A stretch of 64,000 nucleotides of DNA, from the NCBI GenBank assembly GCA_050733935.1, contig JBOHUC010000024.1:11437-75436 (forward strand), read 5' to 3'. The notes beneath the pieces are model-generated. The model made no database searches. It was not told the origin of the DNA and was given only the letters and a program-made list of their open reading frames with translations. A program made the position numbers and the translations under genes. The stretch is from JBOHUC01 sp050733935. Lineage in GTDB: Bacteria; Eisenbacteria; RBG-16-71-46; DASYSL01. This document shows positions 17,891 through 26,806 of this stretch, piece by piece. Within the stretch, counting starts at the first letter, position 1; each line of letters opens with the position of its first letter.

Positions 17891-18714
17891 GAGCCGACCG
17901 GATCGCGTTCGCGGGCGTCGTGACCGTGCTTGTCGCCTGGAGCCTCGGGCCCGCGGTGTGGCAGCTTCTGACCGCGCTCAAGCCGGACAATCAGATCGCG
18001 CGCTATCCGGTCGTCTATCTCCCCCGGCCGGCCACCCTCGAACACTTCTTCGCGCTGTGGAGCCGCAAGCCGTTTGGCGCTTACCTGCTCAACAGCGCGC
18101 TCGTGGCGCTCGGGGCGACCGCGATCTGCCTCGCCGCCGCGTTCCCGGGAGCCGCCGCTCTCGCGCGGATGGCGGGACGCACGCGCGACGCGGTCCTGCT
18201 CCTTCTTCTCGGCCTCGCGCTCTTTCCCCCGGTGCTTCTCCTGTTTCCTCTCTACGAGGGCGTACGCGCGCTCGGATGGATCAACCGGCCGGAGGGGCTC
18301 GTTCTCCCGTATGCGGCGTTCAATCTCCCGCTCGCGGTCTGGGTCCTCGAGAGCGCTTTCCGCTCGCTCCCCCGTGAGCTCGACGAAGCCGGCCGTCTCG
18401 ACGGGCTTTCGGTCGTCGGCCGGATCCGAAGGATTCAGGCTCCGCTCGTCGCGCCTTCCGCCGCCACCGCCGCCATTCTCGTGTTCGTGTTCTCGTGGAA
18501 CGAGTTCATGCTCGCGCTCACGTTTCTCACGCGCGACACGTCGAAGACGGTGACGGCCGGCATCGCGAGCGTGGGCGGTGCGTCGCTGTACGAGATCGCG
18601 TGGGGGCAGTTGTCGGCGGCGACCGTCTTCGCAACGGTCCCGCTCGTGGTGCTCGTTCTCTTCTTCCAGCGTCGAATCGTCTCGGGACTCACGCGCGGCG
18701 GCGTGAAGGGTTGA
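17887..18714 (+). CDS. Sugar ABC transporter permease (MalG/UgpE-like)
   Basis: 275 aa from a GTG at 17887 overlapping the previous stop. EAA loop ELDEAGRLDGLSVVGRIRRI and FVFSWNEFMLALTFLTRD are MalG signatures; six helices. It completes the membrane part of the importer. No CUT1 ATPase gene follows: the next gene is folE on the other strand. The transporter therefore probably uses a shared MsmK/MalK-type ATPase encoded elsewhere, as known in several phyla. Confidence 0.94.
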   Translation: MRADRIAFAGVVTVLVAWSLGPAVWQLLTALKPDNQIARYPVVYLPRPATLEHFFALWSRKPFGAYLLNSALVALGATAICLAAAFPGAAALARMAGRTRDAVLLLLLGLALFPPVLLLFPLYEGVRALGWINRPEGLVLPYAAFNLPLAVWVLESAFRSLPRELDEAGRLDGLSVVGRIRRIQAPLVAPSAATAAILVFVFSWNEFMLALTFLTRDTSKTVTAGIASVGGASLYEIAWGQLSAATVFATVPLVVLVLFFQRRIVSGLTRGGVKG

Positions 18715-18748
18715 GGCTTTCGAGGCCTTCGCGCGACTTCGTCCGGCG

Positions 18749-19318
18749 CTAGCGGGGGTGCCTTCGAAGGCGTGAGAGAAATTCTTCGCGGCGGGCGGGA
18801 TCGTCCATCGCCCCGCGGAAGACCGAAGTTTCGACGCGCGCGCGCTTCCGCGCCCCGCGCATCTCCATGCAGAGGTGCCGCGCTTCGAGGAGGACCGCCA
18901 CGCCGCGGGGTGCGAGCGCCCGGGTGAGCTCGTCGGCGATCTCCGCCCCCAGGTTCTCCTGGAGCGTGGGACGTCGTGCGCGGTAGTCCACGAGGCGCGC
19001 GATCGCGCCGAGTCCGACGACGGATTGGTCCGGCAGATAAGCGACGTGCGCGCGGCCGAAGAACGGCAGGAGATGGTGCGCGCACATGGCGTGGAACGGC
19101 AGGTCGCGCGCGAGCACGAGCCCGGCGCCCGGATCCGGATTCGGAAACGCGGCGAGGTCGGGAGCCTGTGCCGGGTCGAGACCCGCGAACAGTTCGCTCC
19201 ACAGCTCGGCCACCCGCTCGGGGGTGCCGGTCAGGTTCGCCCCCTCCGCCGGAACTCCGAGGGCGCGCAGCGCCTCGGCCAGAGCTTGTGCCGCCGTCCG
19301 AACGTCGACCTTCGTCAC
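18749..19318 (-). CDS. folE: GTP cyclohydrolase I
   Basis: 189 aa from a GTG at 19318 with GGAGGG upstream; the in-frame ATG 12 codons earlier has none. It converts GTP to dihydroneopterin triphosphate, the first step of folate and pterin synthesis. Zinc ligands Cys79 and His82 (MCAHH) and Cys150 (RHLCMEMRG) are all present, as are HLLPFFGRAHVAYLPD and LGAIARLVDYRARRPTLQE. Length is near the bacterial norm. It is monocistronic and divergent from the EEP-domain gene at 19399. Confidence 0.96.
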   Translation of the reverse strand: MTKVDVRTAAQALAEALRALGVPAEGANLTGTPERVAELWSELFAGLDPAQAPDLAAFPNPDPGAGLVLARDLPFHAMCAHHLLPFFGRAHVAYLPDQSVVGLGAIARLVDYRARRPTLQENLGAEIADELTRALAPRGVAVLLEARHLCMEMRGARKRARVETSVFRGAMDDPARREEFLSRLRRHPR

Positions 19319-19380
19319 GAGAAGCCCTCCTCGATCGGGAATGGACGGAACCAAGCTATCACAGGGCTTCGGCAGCCGTG

Positions 19381-19389
19381 TGCTAGGCT
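19381..19389 (+). promoter_or_regulatory. Extended -10 promoter next to the start codon
   Basis: TGCTAGGCT fits the TGnTAnnnT pattern shared by six genes in this window. Nine bases separate it from the ATG at 19399, so the transcript would begin at or within a couple of bases of the start codon. No -35 box is seen. Confidence 0.5.
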
Positions 19390-19398
19390 TTGACCGTC

Positions 19399-20238
19399 AT
19401 GCATCGCGCATTGCCTGCCCTCCTTCTCGGTGGATCACTGTTCTTTCTTCCGGCCTGCTCGGGCGGATGGCGCAACCTCGCGGAACCCGCGGGCCCGCGC
19501 TACGCGGGCTGCTGCGTCGCGCCGCCCGGCGCCATCGACACGCTCCGCGTCGTCACGTTCAACATCAAGTTCGCGCAGGAAATCGACCGGGCCATTCGGC
19601 TCTTCCGCGACACGCCGGAGCTCCGGAGCCCGGACATCGTGTTCCTCCAGGAAATGGACGAGCGCGGCGTGAGCAAGCTCGCGCGCGCGCTGGCTTTGAA
19701 CTACGTGTACTACCCGGCCGCCATCAATCTGGGGAAAGGGCGGCTCTTCGGAAACGCCGTCCTCGCGCGCTGGCCGATCGAAAACGACCGGAAGATCCTG
19801 CTGCCGCACGGCGCGCGCTTGAGCGGCCTGCGGCGCATTGCTGTGCGCGCGACCGTGAACGTGAACGGACAATCGCTTCGCCTCTACTCCCTCCATTTCG
19901 CGACCGCGTTCGAGCTCGGCGGCGACGCGCTTCGGGACCAGGCGCTTGCGGTCCTCGAAGACGTTCAGGAGGACGACGAGCCCGCGATCCTGGCCGGCGA
20001 CCTCAACAGCCTCGGGCTCCAAAAGGTGCTTGCCGAAGGCGGGCTCGCGTGCGCGACCGGCGGGCTCGGACCCACGACCTATTTGTTCAGCCTCGACCAC
20101 ATCTACCTGAAGGGGCTCGAGCGCTGCCCCACGGCCGCGGCGGGCGTCATCGCCGAGAACTACGGAGCGAGCGATCATTCCCCGGTCTGGGCGCTCGTCG
20201 AGATGCCCCGCGACTTCCGATCGAGCGCCGCCCCGTGA
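19399..20238 (+). CDS. Endonuclease/exonuclease/phosphatase-family lipoprotein
   Basis: 279 aa. Signal peptide with lipobox FFLPACS. The EEP fold is seen in VVTFNIKFAQEI, DIVFLQEMDERG (metal-binding Glu), FGNAVLARWP, LYSLHFATAFE, ILAGDLNSLG (Asp/Asn pair), FSLDHIYLKG and GASDHSPVWA (catalytic His). All expected residues are present, so an exported phosphodiesterase or nuclease is likely. It starts a run of three genes joined by 4-bp overlaps (HAD and methyltransferase follow). A TTG three codons upstream is unlikely because it would overlap the predicted promoter. Confidence 0.88.
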   Translation: MHRALPALLLGGSLFFLPACSGGWRNLAEPAGPRYAGCCVAPPGAIDTLRVVTFNIKFAQEIDRAIRLFRDTPELRSPDIVFLQEMDERGVSKLARALALNYVYYPAAINLGKGRLFGNAVLARWPIENDRKILLPHGARLSGLRRIAVRATVNVNGQSLRLYSLHFATAFELGGDALRDQALAVLEDVQEDDEPAILAGDLNSLGLQKVLAEGGLACATGGLGPTTYLFSLDHIYLKGLERCPTAAAGVIAENYGASDHSPVWALVEMPRDFRSSAAP

Positions 20239-20963
20239 AGGCTTCCGCCGGCGCTCCGCGCGCCGTCTTCTTCGACGTCGGCGACACGCTGCTCGACACG
20301 AGCTCGATGCTCGATGCCGCGCTCTTCACCGCGCTCGTTCCGATCGACGCGAAACGGACGATCGAGGACGTGCGCGCCGCGGTGCAGGCCTCCGCAGCGG
20401 ATTTGCCCGCGCAACGCCCGTCCTATCTCGATCCGCGCGAGAACGCAGCCTGGTGGATCGATCGCTACCGGCGGGTGGCGGACGCGCTCGGACTCACGGG
20501 AGAGGCGCACGAGCGGTTCGTCGAGGTCGTGTCGGAGGGCCACTTCGCGGGCGATCCGCTCCGGGTCGTGCCGGAGGCTCCCGCCGCACTCGAACGGCTC
20601 ACTGCGCGCGGCGTGCGCCTCGGCGTGATTTCGAACTGGGACGACACGCTCGAGCCGATCCTCGAGCGGAAGGGTCTTCGGAGATACTTCCAGGCTGTCG
20701 TGGCCTCCACGCTGTTCGGAACCGCGAAGCCTTCGCGCGCGATCTTCGATCACGCGCTCAGGATGCTGGGCGTTCCTGCGGAAGAGGCGTGGCACGTCGG
20801 AGACGATCCGCGCGCGGATGCTCTCGGGGCGCTCGAAGCGGGGCTCTCAGCGGTGCTGCTCGATCCGTACGGTCTCTATCCGGGGGTCGAAGCGGCGGGG
20901 GCACGCCGCGCGCGCAACTTGACCGAGGCCGTTGATCACATCCTGAACGGAAGTCCCGCTTGA
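20235..20963 (+). CDS. HAD-superfamily hydrolase
   Basis: 242 aa from a GTG at 20235 overlapping the previous stop (GTGA). Motif I VFFDVGDTLLD gives the nucleophile and acid/base Asp pair, VISNWDD is motif II, the Lys in GTAKPSRAIFDHAL is motif III and WHVGDDPRADALGAL is motif IV. A helical cap lies between motifs I and II. It belongs to the HAD-like/REG-2 group of phosphatases and haloacid dehalogenases. Substrate unknown. Confidence 0.93.
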   Translation: MKASAGAPRAVFFDVGDTLLDTSSMLDAALFTALVPIDAKRTIEDVRAAVQASAADLPAQRPSYLDPRENAAWWIDRYRRVADALGLTGEAHERFVEVVSEGHFAGDPLRVVPEAPAALERLTARGVRLGVISNWDDTLEPILERKGLRRYFQAVVASTLFGTAKPSRAIFDHALRMLGVPAEEAWHVGDDPRADALGALEAGLSAVLLDPYGLYPGVEAAGARRARNLTEAVDHILNGSPA

Positions 20964-21793
20964 AGCACGATCATCATCATCGTGCGACGTCGAACCCGGC
21001 GGATCCGTGGGAGGTTTCGACGGGCGAGAGCGAAGCGTTCGTGCGGCGCGCATGGAACGCGTGGAGCGCGGACGGAGGCAACTCTCAGGACGGCTCCGGG
21101 GGCTCCCGCCGACGCCCGCGACTCCTCGACGTCGGCGCCGGAGCGGGACGGCTCGCGGCGGCGCTCGTGCGCGCCGGATTCGACGTGGCCGCGCTCGAGC
21201 CGGAGCCGGAGACGGCGGCGGCCGCACGCGCCCGCGGGCTCGAAGTCCTCGAGACCGACGTCACGGAATGGACGCGGCCCGCGCCGGAAACCGGGGAAAC
21301 TCCCTTCGACTGCATTCTGTTCGCGCGCTCGCTCCACCACATCCCGGATCTCGAACGCGCGCTCACGATCGTTCGCGATGCGCTGAAGCCCGGGGGCCTC
21401 GTCGTGCTCGAGGAGTTCACACACGACGAAGCCGACGAGCCGACCGCGCGCTGGTATTTCGAGCGATTCGATGCCGGGGTGCGGGAGGGGTTTCTTCGCC
21501 CGCCCGACGACGAAGAGCCTTTGACGGCGACCGGCCTCGCGCGCTGGCGTTCGGTCTTCGATCACGATCCCCCGCTCCACGGGGGACAGACGCTGCTCGA
21601 TGCGCTCGCGCGGATCATTGCGCCGCCGGTCCTGGTCGAGCGCGCACCCTATCTCTATCGCTGGTTCGAGGAGCGGTCGCTTGTGCCCGATCCCGCGCGC
21701 GTGCGTTCCGTTCTGAGCGAGGAGAAGGAAGCCGTGGCGGGGGGAATTCTCAGGCCCGTCGGGCTACGAGCGGTCGCCGTCCGTCCGGCTTGA
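20960..21793 (+). CDS. Class I SAM-dependent methyltransferase
   Basis: 277 aa from a TTG at 20960 that overlaps the HAD stop (TTGA). RLLDVGAGAGRLAAALVRAG is motif I of the SAM-binding Rossmann fold, ALEPEPE the ribose-binding acidic end of strand 2, FDCILFARSLHHIPDL motif IV and LKPGGLVVLEEF motif V, as in UbiE/small-molecule methyltransferases. The His-rich start MKHDHHHRA is unusual. Its last 30 bp overlap the convergent GNAT gene. Confidence 0.9.
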   Translation: MKHDHHHRATSNPADPWEVSTGESEAFVRRAWNAWSADGGNSQDGSGGSRRRPRLLDVGAGAGRLAAALVRAGFDVAALEPEPETAAAARARGLEVLETDVTEWTRPAPETGETPFDCILFARSLHHIPDLERALTIVRDALKPGGLVVLEEFTHDEADEPTARWYFERFDAGVREGFLRPPDDEEPLTATGLARWRSVFDHDPPLHGGQTLLDALARIIAPPVLVERAPYLYRWFEERSLVPDPARVRSVLSEEKEAVAGGILRPVGLRAVAVRPA

Positions 21794-22285
21794 GGGCGTG
21801 CCCCCCGGGACGTATCCGCGCACGGGCCGCATCTCCATCCAGCTCCAGGGATGCTCGAGCGGAGTGAAGCCGGTCTTCTCGTACAGGCCTTGCGCGTCGC
21901 GCGTCGCGAGGATCCAGCGCCGGAAGCCCTGCAATGCCGGGTGCGTCACGATCGTCTCCATGAGCCACTTCGAGAGACCGCGGCCGCGATGTTCCGGGGC
22001 GACGAACACGTCGCCCACGTAGGCGAACGTCGCGTAATCCGTGATGACGCGCGCGAACCCGACCTGCTCGTCGCCGCGGTAGATCCCGAACGGCATCGAG
22101 TGTTCGATCGAACGGCGCATCGTCTCGAACGGAATCTGGGTCGCCCAGTACGAGGATTCGGCCAGAAAGCCGTGGACGACTTCGAGGTCGAGCCGCGCGC
22201 GATCCGTGCTGATCGCGTACTCGCCGCGCTGCCAATCAAGAGGATCCGAACTCGGGGGTGTGCTGGCGCGCGTCTCGTCGTTCAC
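21764..22285 (-). CDS. GNAT N-acetyltransferase
   Basis: 173 aa. YVGDVFVAPEHRGRGLSKWL holds the acetyl-CoA loop R-G-R-G-L, and ILATRDAQGLYEKTGFTPLE is the C-terminal GNAT segment. It resembles the YjdJ/ElaA-like family of about 140-150 aa plus an N-terminal extension of about 20 residues. It ends inside the convergent methyltransferase gene. No substrate can be assigned. Confidence 0.9.
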   Translation of the reverse strand: MNDETRASTPPSSDPLDWQRGEYAISTDRARLDLEVVHGFLAESSYWATQIPFETMRRSIEHSMPFGIYRGDEQVGFARVITDYATFAYVGDVFVAPEHRGRGLSKWLMETIVTHPALQGFRRWILATRDAQGLYEKTGFTPLEHPWSWMEMRPVRGYVPGGTPSSRTDGDRS

Positions 22286-22317
22286 TCACGAATCTCCTGC
22301 GGCCGCCGACCGCGCCG

Positions 22318-23274
22318 TCAGTTGACGCGAGTGACCGCTCCGAGCAGGTACATGTCGCCCGTCGGCTGGGAAACTCCGCCCGCGGGCTCGAGCGTGACCG
22401 CGAACGCTCCGATGCGTTGCGGCTCGGGCACCTCGGGCAGGACGTGCGTTGCGCGTCCTTGTTCGTCGACCGGGAAGACTCCCTCGCTCTTCGGCGTCTG
22501 ACCTTCGATCACCCAGAGCTGGTAGTCCTTGCCGGCCGGCGGACGCGGCAATCCGTACGCGTAGAACACGGCCTTCTTTTCCTCCGGCGACCAGAGCACC
22601 CGCGCCTGGCTCGAAGGCGAAGGCTTCAGACCGCCGAGCGCGACGATGCGCAGTCTCGGCGAGTGAACGACGTCCATGACGCGCGCGAGCTCCTGGTTCT
22701 CGAGCGTGACGCGTTCGAGGTCGGCACGCACGAGAGCGAGCTGACCCTGGAGCCTGTACGCATAAACACCGGAGAGCGAGGCCGCCAGGATGCCGGCGAA
22801 TGCAAGAGCGGGAGAGATCCTTTGCCAGAATCCGGGCTTCGGAGAAGGGGTCGCCTCGACCTTCCTCGGCGGCCATGGCGCAGGAGAAGGCTCGTAGGTC
22901 GGCTTGATCTCGGGCACGCCGGGACGCCACGGCATGCCCGGAACGTGTCGCTTCGCCCCGTCTTTCGCATCCGCGCGCCGGTCGGTGGCGGTTCCACTGA
23001 TCGCCGTGTCGAGAGCGGTCTTCTCCGCGCGGGCGACTTCCGCCGCGAGGTCCGCTTCGACGGCCGCGAGCACGCGGTCGCGCAGCGCGGCCGGCACGGG
23101 AGTCACCGCAACCGAATACGCGAGCGCATCTCCGACCGCGTCCATGCCCGCGAGCTCCCGCTCGCACGTCGCACAGCCGGAAGCCAGGTGGCGCTCGAAC
23201 TGCTCGAGCTCCTCGCCTTCCAGCAGGCCGAGTGCGTAGTCGGGTGCAAGCTCGGTGAAGCGATCCTCGTTCAC
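22318..23274 (-). CDS. RskA-family transmembrane anti-sigma factor
   Basis: 318 aa. The N-terminal cytosolic part has the zinc anti-sigma motif with His29, Cys34 and Cys37 (RHLASGCATC). A single transmembrane helix lies near the middle (ISPALAFAGILAASLSGVYA), followed by a short coiled coil and the RskA outer domain (VLWSPEEKKAVFYAYGLP, KDYQLWVIEG and GAFAVTLEPAGG). This is the complete RskA layout. It overlaps the upstream sigma gene by 4 bp and would sequester that sigma factor until released by proteolysis. Confidence 0.94.
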   Translation of the reverse strand: MNEDRFTELAPDYALGLLEGEELEQFERHLASGCATCERELAGMDAVGDALAYSVAVTPVPAALRDRVLAAVEADLAAEVARAEKTALDTAISGTATDRRADAKDGAKRHVPGMPWRPGVPEIKPTYEPSPAPWPPRKVEATPSPKPGFWQRISPALAFAGILAASLSGVYAYRLQGQLALVRADLERVTLENQELARVMDVVHSPRLRIVALGGLKPSPSSQARVLWSPEEKKAVFYAYGLPRPPAGKDYQLWVIEGQTPKSEGVFPVDEQGRATHVLPEVPEPQRIGAFAVTLEPAGGVSQPTGDMYLLGAVTRVN

Positions 23275-23984
23275 GTGCGATCGTCCTCCGGTTGCGCGAG
23301 CATCCCCGCTTCGGCGAACTCCCCGAGCATGTCCCGAAGCCGGATCATGCCCTGCCGGATGCGCGCCTTGATCGTGCCCAGAGGCGCCTCCAGCTTCTCC
23401 GCGATTTCCGAGTGACTCAACCCTCCGAAGTACGCCATCTCGAGGGCCGTGCGTTGCGCCTCCGGCAGGACTCCGAGGGCCCGGGCGACCGCGTTTCGCA
23501 GCTCGCCCACGTAGGCGGTTTCGTTCGGATCCAGCTGCTTCGGCGCGACATCGGCCTGGCGCTCGACTTCATAGGCATCGCTCGTCTTCGACTGCGTGCG
23601 CCGGGCGCGAATGCGATCGATCGCGCGGTTGCGCGCGAGCGAGACGAGCCACCCCAGGAACGCGCCGCGTTCCGCATCGAAGAGCTCCGCCCGGCGCCAC
23701 AGGTGCAGAAACACGTCCTGTGTCAGGTCCTCGGCTTCGGTCGCATCGCGCAGGATGCGGAGACCAAGGCCGTAGACCATGCTCGAGTGCCGGTCGTAGA
23801 GCGCTCGAAGGGCATTCGAATCGCGCTGCCGGACGCGGACCATGAGGTCGGCGTCATGCGCGTTCGACTCGTTTGCGAGCTGGCGGGCGGGTGCGGGCGT
23901 CAAGCGTTCCTCGTGGAAGCCCCGGCGTGCGGGGGTGGACCGACGGCCGCCTCGTGCAACCGTCCGTCCCCAAGGCTCGCTCAA
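23271..23984 (-). CDS. ECF RNA polymerase sigma factor (SigK-like)
   Basis: 237 aa from a TTG at 23984; a shorter form could begin at an internal start nearer DADLMVRVRQRD, because the first about 45 residues are poorly structured. Region 2: LRALYDRHSSMVYGLGLRIL, EAEDLTQDVFLHLWRRA and FLGWLVSLARNRAIDRIR. Region 4: LPEAQRTALEMAYFGGLSHS then EIAEKLEAPLGTIKARIRQG. Together with the overlapping RskA-type gene it forms a standard sigma/anti-sigma module (compare SigK-RskA). Confidence 0.94.
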   Translation of the reverse strand: MSEPWGRTVARGGRRSTPARRGFHEERLTPAPARQLANESNAHDADLMVRVRQRDSNALRALYDRHSSMVYGLGLRILRDATEAEDLTQDVFLHLWRRAELFDAERGAFLGWLVSLARNRAIDRIRARRTQSKTSDAYEVERQADVAPKQLDPNETAYVGELRNAVARALGVLPEAQRTALEMAYFGGLSHSEIAEKLEAPLGTIKARIRQGMIRLRDMLGEFAEAGMLAQPEDDRT

Positions 23985-24108
23985 TGTACCCTCGACGTCC
24001 GTTAGGCCGCAAGCCGAGGGGGGTTCGAGCCGCGTTCATGTTTCAATACGGACGCGGGACGCTGCCGGATGGGTCGCGGGTCGTCCAAACGGTGCCGGCG
24101 GTCGCCTG

Positions 24109-24117
24109 TGCTATGCT
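24109..24117 (+). promoter_or_regulatory. Extended -10 promoter of the APC transporter gene
   Basis: TGCTATGCT fits TGnTAnnnT. A transcript from here would have a leader of about 55-65 bases, which contains an imperfect hairpin, AAGGGGCCCTTGCC against GGGTCCCTTTGCC (about 24138-24166). No convincing -35 is seen. Confidence 0.45.
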
Positions 24118-24179
24118 CCGCGCGCCTTTACCAGCCAAGGGGCCCTTGCCCAGGGTCCCTTTGCCTTGACCAGGACCCC

Positions 24180-26045
24180 ATGGAGGAGTCCTTGGGCACT
24201 CCCGCCAAATCGACCGGGAACGATCTCCGTCAACTCGGCTGGCTTCTCGCCTGGGCCGTCGTCTTCTGCGACATCGGCACCAGCGTCTACTACGTGCCGG
24301 GCATTCTCTACGGCGACGTCGGCGACCTGGCCCCGGTCTTCGTCGCGCTCACGACGATCGGATTCATCCTGCTCGCCACGAAGTACGTCGAAGTGTCGTG
24401 GCGGAATCCCGAGGGCGGCGGTGTCGTCACGGTCGCCACCAAGGCGTTCAGCCCGTTCGTCGGCGCGATCGGCGGCATGCTCATCATCGTGGATTACTTC
24501 CTCACGTCCGCGATCTCCTCCGTCAGCGCGTGGCAGTACATCGGCTCGGTCCTTCCGTTCTTCAGCCAGCATGTCGAGCTCATGGCCGGGCTCGGGCTCG
24601 TCTTCCTCGCGCTCATCAACATCGTCGGGATCAAGGAAAGCGCGACCCTCGCGCTCTACATGGCGGCCGCCTCGTTCGGCGTGAACCTGATCGTCTTGGG
24701 CGTCGTCGCGGTCAATCTCACCCCCGAGCAGTGGGCGTTCGCGCTCGAGCAGACGCGCGCGGTCCGGTCCATTCCCGCTCAGTCCGCGCTCATCGGCTTC
24801 GCAGGTGCCTGGCTCGCGTTCTCGGGGCTCGAGAGCATCAGCCAGCTCTCGCCCGCGATGCGCCACCCGATCCGGTCGACCGCAAGCCGCGCGATGCTCC
24901 TCGTCGTGCTGACGATGGCCGTCACGTCTCCTCCGCTCACGACCCTGGCGGTCGCGGGTCTCGACGAGATCACGAAGCAGGCGAGCAAGGAGTACTTCAT
25001 CTCCGAGCTCGGGCGCATCTACGGCGGCCCGTGGCTCGCGTGGAGTGTCGTGATCTCCGCCTCGGCGCTCCTTCTCTTCGCCGCGAACACCGCGTTGATC
25101 GGCGGCTATCACGTGTTCCTCGCACTCTCGCGCGCCGAATACCTGCCGTCCGCGCTCGCAAAGCGGAACCGCATCTTCGGAACCCCCCACATCGGAATCA
25201 TCCTGTTCACGGTCGTCACGTTTGCGATCGTGCACGCGACGCAGGGCCGGCTCGAGATGCTCGGCCACATGTATTCGTTCGGGCTCCTGGGCGCGTTCAC
25301 GTTCACGTCCGCCGGGCTCGACGTGATCCGATGGCGCGAGGGCCAGCGCGGCCCGGTGTTCTGGGTCGGGCTCGTGACGACCGCGATGGTCGCGACTGCC
25401 TGGGGCGTGAACATCATCTTCAAGCCGCAGGCGACCCTGTTTGGCGGCGGCGTGGTCCTGCTCGGTGTCCTGATCGCAGTCGGCATCCGAAAGGACTGGG
25501 CGATCCGAATGCTGAACCAGCTCCCGTGGGTCGCGAGCGAAGCCGCGCGGCAGCGGACGCGCGCGGAGGACATCTGGGAGCGCCGGAGTCGCGAGATCGT
25601 CTCGCTCGAGACTGCGATCGAAGCGTCACAGATCGAGCCGTCGAGGACGCTCGTCGCGATTCGCGATTCGAACCCGCGCCTCATCGACGAGGCGATCCTC
25701 CGGGCCAAGGGCATCGGCGACACCGCCATCTTCGTGCTCGCGGTGACCGAGTGGCCGGGGTTGTTCTCGGGCGAGCAGCTCCAGCCCGAACCGCGGTTGC
25801 TCGAGGCGATCGACGACGCGGCCGACCGCATTCGTGCGGCGGGGCTCACGCCGATCGCGGTCTGGCGACTGTCGCACGATGCAGCGCGCTCGATCGCCGA
25901 CGCCGCGCGCCAGCTCGAAGTGAACGCGGTCATGGTCGGAGTGAGCCAGCGCTCGCAGCTCGTCCACATGCTCCGCGGGTCGGTGTTGAAGGGCCTGCAC
26001 CGGCTCCTCCCCGGAGACCGGATCCTCATTCACACGGTCGGCTAG
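24180..26045 (+). CDS. APC-superfamily amino acid/cation permease with C-terminal USP-like domain
   Basis: 621 aa if started at the ATG at 24180. However the bases right after that ATG are GGAGGAG, an ideal ribosome-binding site for the in-frame TTG at 24192, so the true product may be four residues shorter. Twelve transmembrane helices follow the APC pattern: VVFCDIGTSVYYVPGILYGD, GGGVVTVATKAFSPFVGAIGG, GFAGAWLAFSGLESISQLSP and NTALIGGYHVFLALSRAEYL. After the last helix, about residues 445-621 form a soluble domain (LVAIRDSNPRLIDEAI, VNAVMVGVSQRSQLVHML) resembling a universal stress protein fold, expected to bind nucleotide and regulate transport. Substrate not known. Confidence 0.92.
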   Translation: MEESLGTPAKSTGNDLRQLGWLLAWAVVFCDIGTSVYYVPGILYGDVGDLAPVFVALTTIGFILLATKYVEVSWRNPEGGGVVTVATKAFSPFVGAIGGMLIIVDYFLTSAISSVSAWQYIGSVLPFFSQHVELMAGLGLVFLALINIVGIKESATLALYMAAASFGVNLIVLGVVAVNLTPEQWAFALEQTRAVRSIPAQSALIGFAGAWLAFSGLESISQLSPAMRHPIRSTASRAMLLVVLTMAVTSPPLTTLAVAGLDEITKQASKEYFISELGRIYGGPWLAWSVVISASALLLFAANTALIGGYHVFLALSRAEYLPSALAKRNRIFGTPHIGIILFTVVTFAIVHATQGRLEMLGHMYSFGLLGAFTFTSAGLDVIRWREGQRGPVFWVGLVTTAMVATAWGVNIIFKPQATLFGGGVVLLGVLIAVGIRKDWAIRMLNQLPWVASEAARQRTRAEDIWERRSREIVSLETAIEASQIEPSRTLVAIRDSNPRLIDEAILRAKGIGDTAIFVLAVTEWPGLFSGEQLQPEPRLLEAIDDAADRIRAAGLTPIAVWRLSHDAARSIADAARQLEVNAVMVGVSQRSQLVHMLRGSVLKGLHRLLPGDRILIHTVG

Positions 26046-26054
26046 GTCCGCCTG

Positions 26055-26696
26055 ATGAGCGACACCTCGTCGGTCGCGCTCCCCGCGCTCGTCGATCTCG
26101 GCGCGGTGTTCGTGAGCGCGCTCTCGGGGGCGCTGTTCGCGCAGAGCAAGCGCATGGATCTCGCCGGGCTTGCCGGGCTTGCGATCGTGACCGGGCTCGG
26201 CGGAGGAATGATCCGCGACGTGCTCCTGCAACGCGGGCTTCCTGCGGCCCTCGCCGACGCGCGCTACCTCGTGACCGCGCTTGCCGGAGCGCTTGCGGTG
26301 CTCGCGTTCGGAGCGCTGGTCGCGCGCGCCGCTCGTGCGCTTCTCGTCGTGGATGCGCTGAGCCTCGGCGTGTACGGGGTCGTCGGCACGCTCAAGGCGG
26401 TCTCGTTCGGGCTTTCGTTCGTGCCGGCCGTGTTCCTGGGCGTGATTACCGCGGTGGGCGGCGGTGTGTTGCGCGATGCGCTCGCGGGCGAGATCCCCGC
26501 GATCTTCAAGCCCGGCGAGCTCTACGCCGTTCCGGCCGTATTCGGCTGCGCGATCCTCGTCCTTCTTCTGGACGCGGGCTGGAGCCAGGTCGCCGCCGGA
26601 GCAGCGGGCTTCGTCGCGATCGTCGTCTTCCGCCTCCTGTCGCTTCAGTTCGGCTGGCGGACGCGCGCCGCAGGCGCGTCCGGCCCCGGGACTTGA
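26055..26696 (+). CDS. TRIC (UPF0126) cation channel family protein
   Basis: 213 aa, seven hydrophobic helices in two inverted repeats, each with the family glycine motif: TGLGGGMIRDVLL and TAVGGGVLRDALAGEIP. These GGG-x-x-RD motifs line the pore of prokaryotic TRIC potassium channels. It follows the APC transporter by 9 bp and is probably co-transcribed; both would act on ion or amino acid balance. Confidence 0.92.
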   Translation: MSDTSSVALPALVDLGAVFVSALSGALFAQSKRMDLAGLAGLAIVTGLGGGMIRDVLLQRGLPAALADARYLVTALAGALAVLAFGALVARAARALLVVDALSLGVYGVVGTLKAVSFGLSFVPAVFLGVITAVGGGVLRDALAGEIPAIFKPGELYAVPAVFGCAILVLLLDAGWSQVAAGAAGFVAIVVFRLLSLQFGWRTRAAGASGPGT

Positions 26697-26806
26697 CCGG
26701 AGACCTGAGCGGGAACGGCCGCTGCCGCTCCCCTGTTCGTGCAATGCTCGCAAAGTTTCGTCGCCGATCCGCATCGTAAGACCTGAAGACCAGGAGCTCT
26801 CCCGCC

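Noticed and set aside
24015..24040. T-arm-like GGTTCGAGCC
   Set aside because: No matching acceptor or anticodon arms around it; it lies in the divergent promoter region of the APC transporter.
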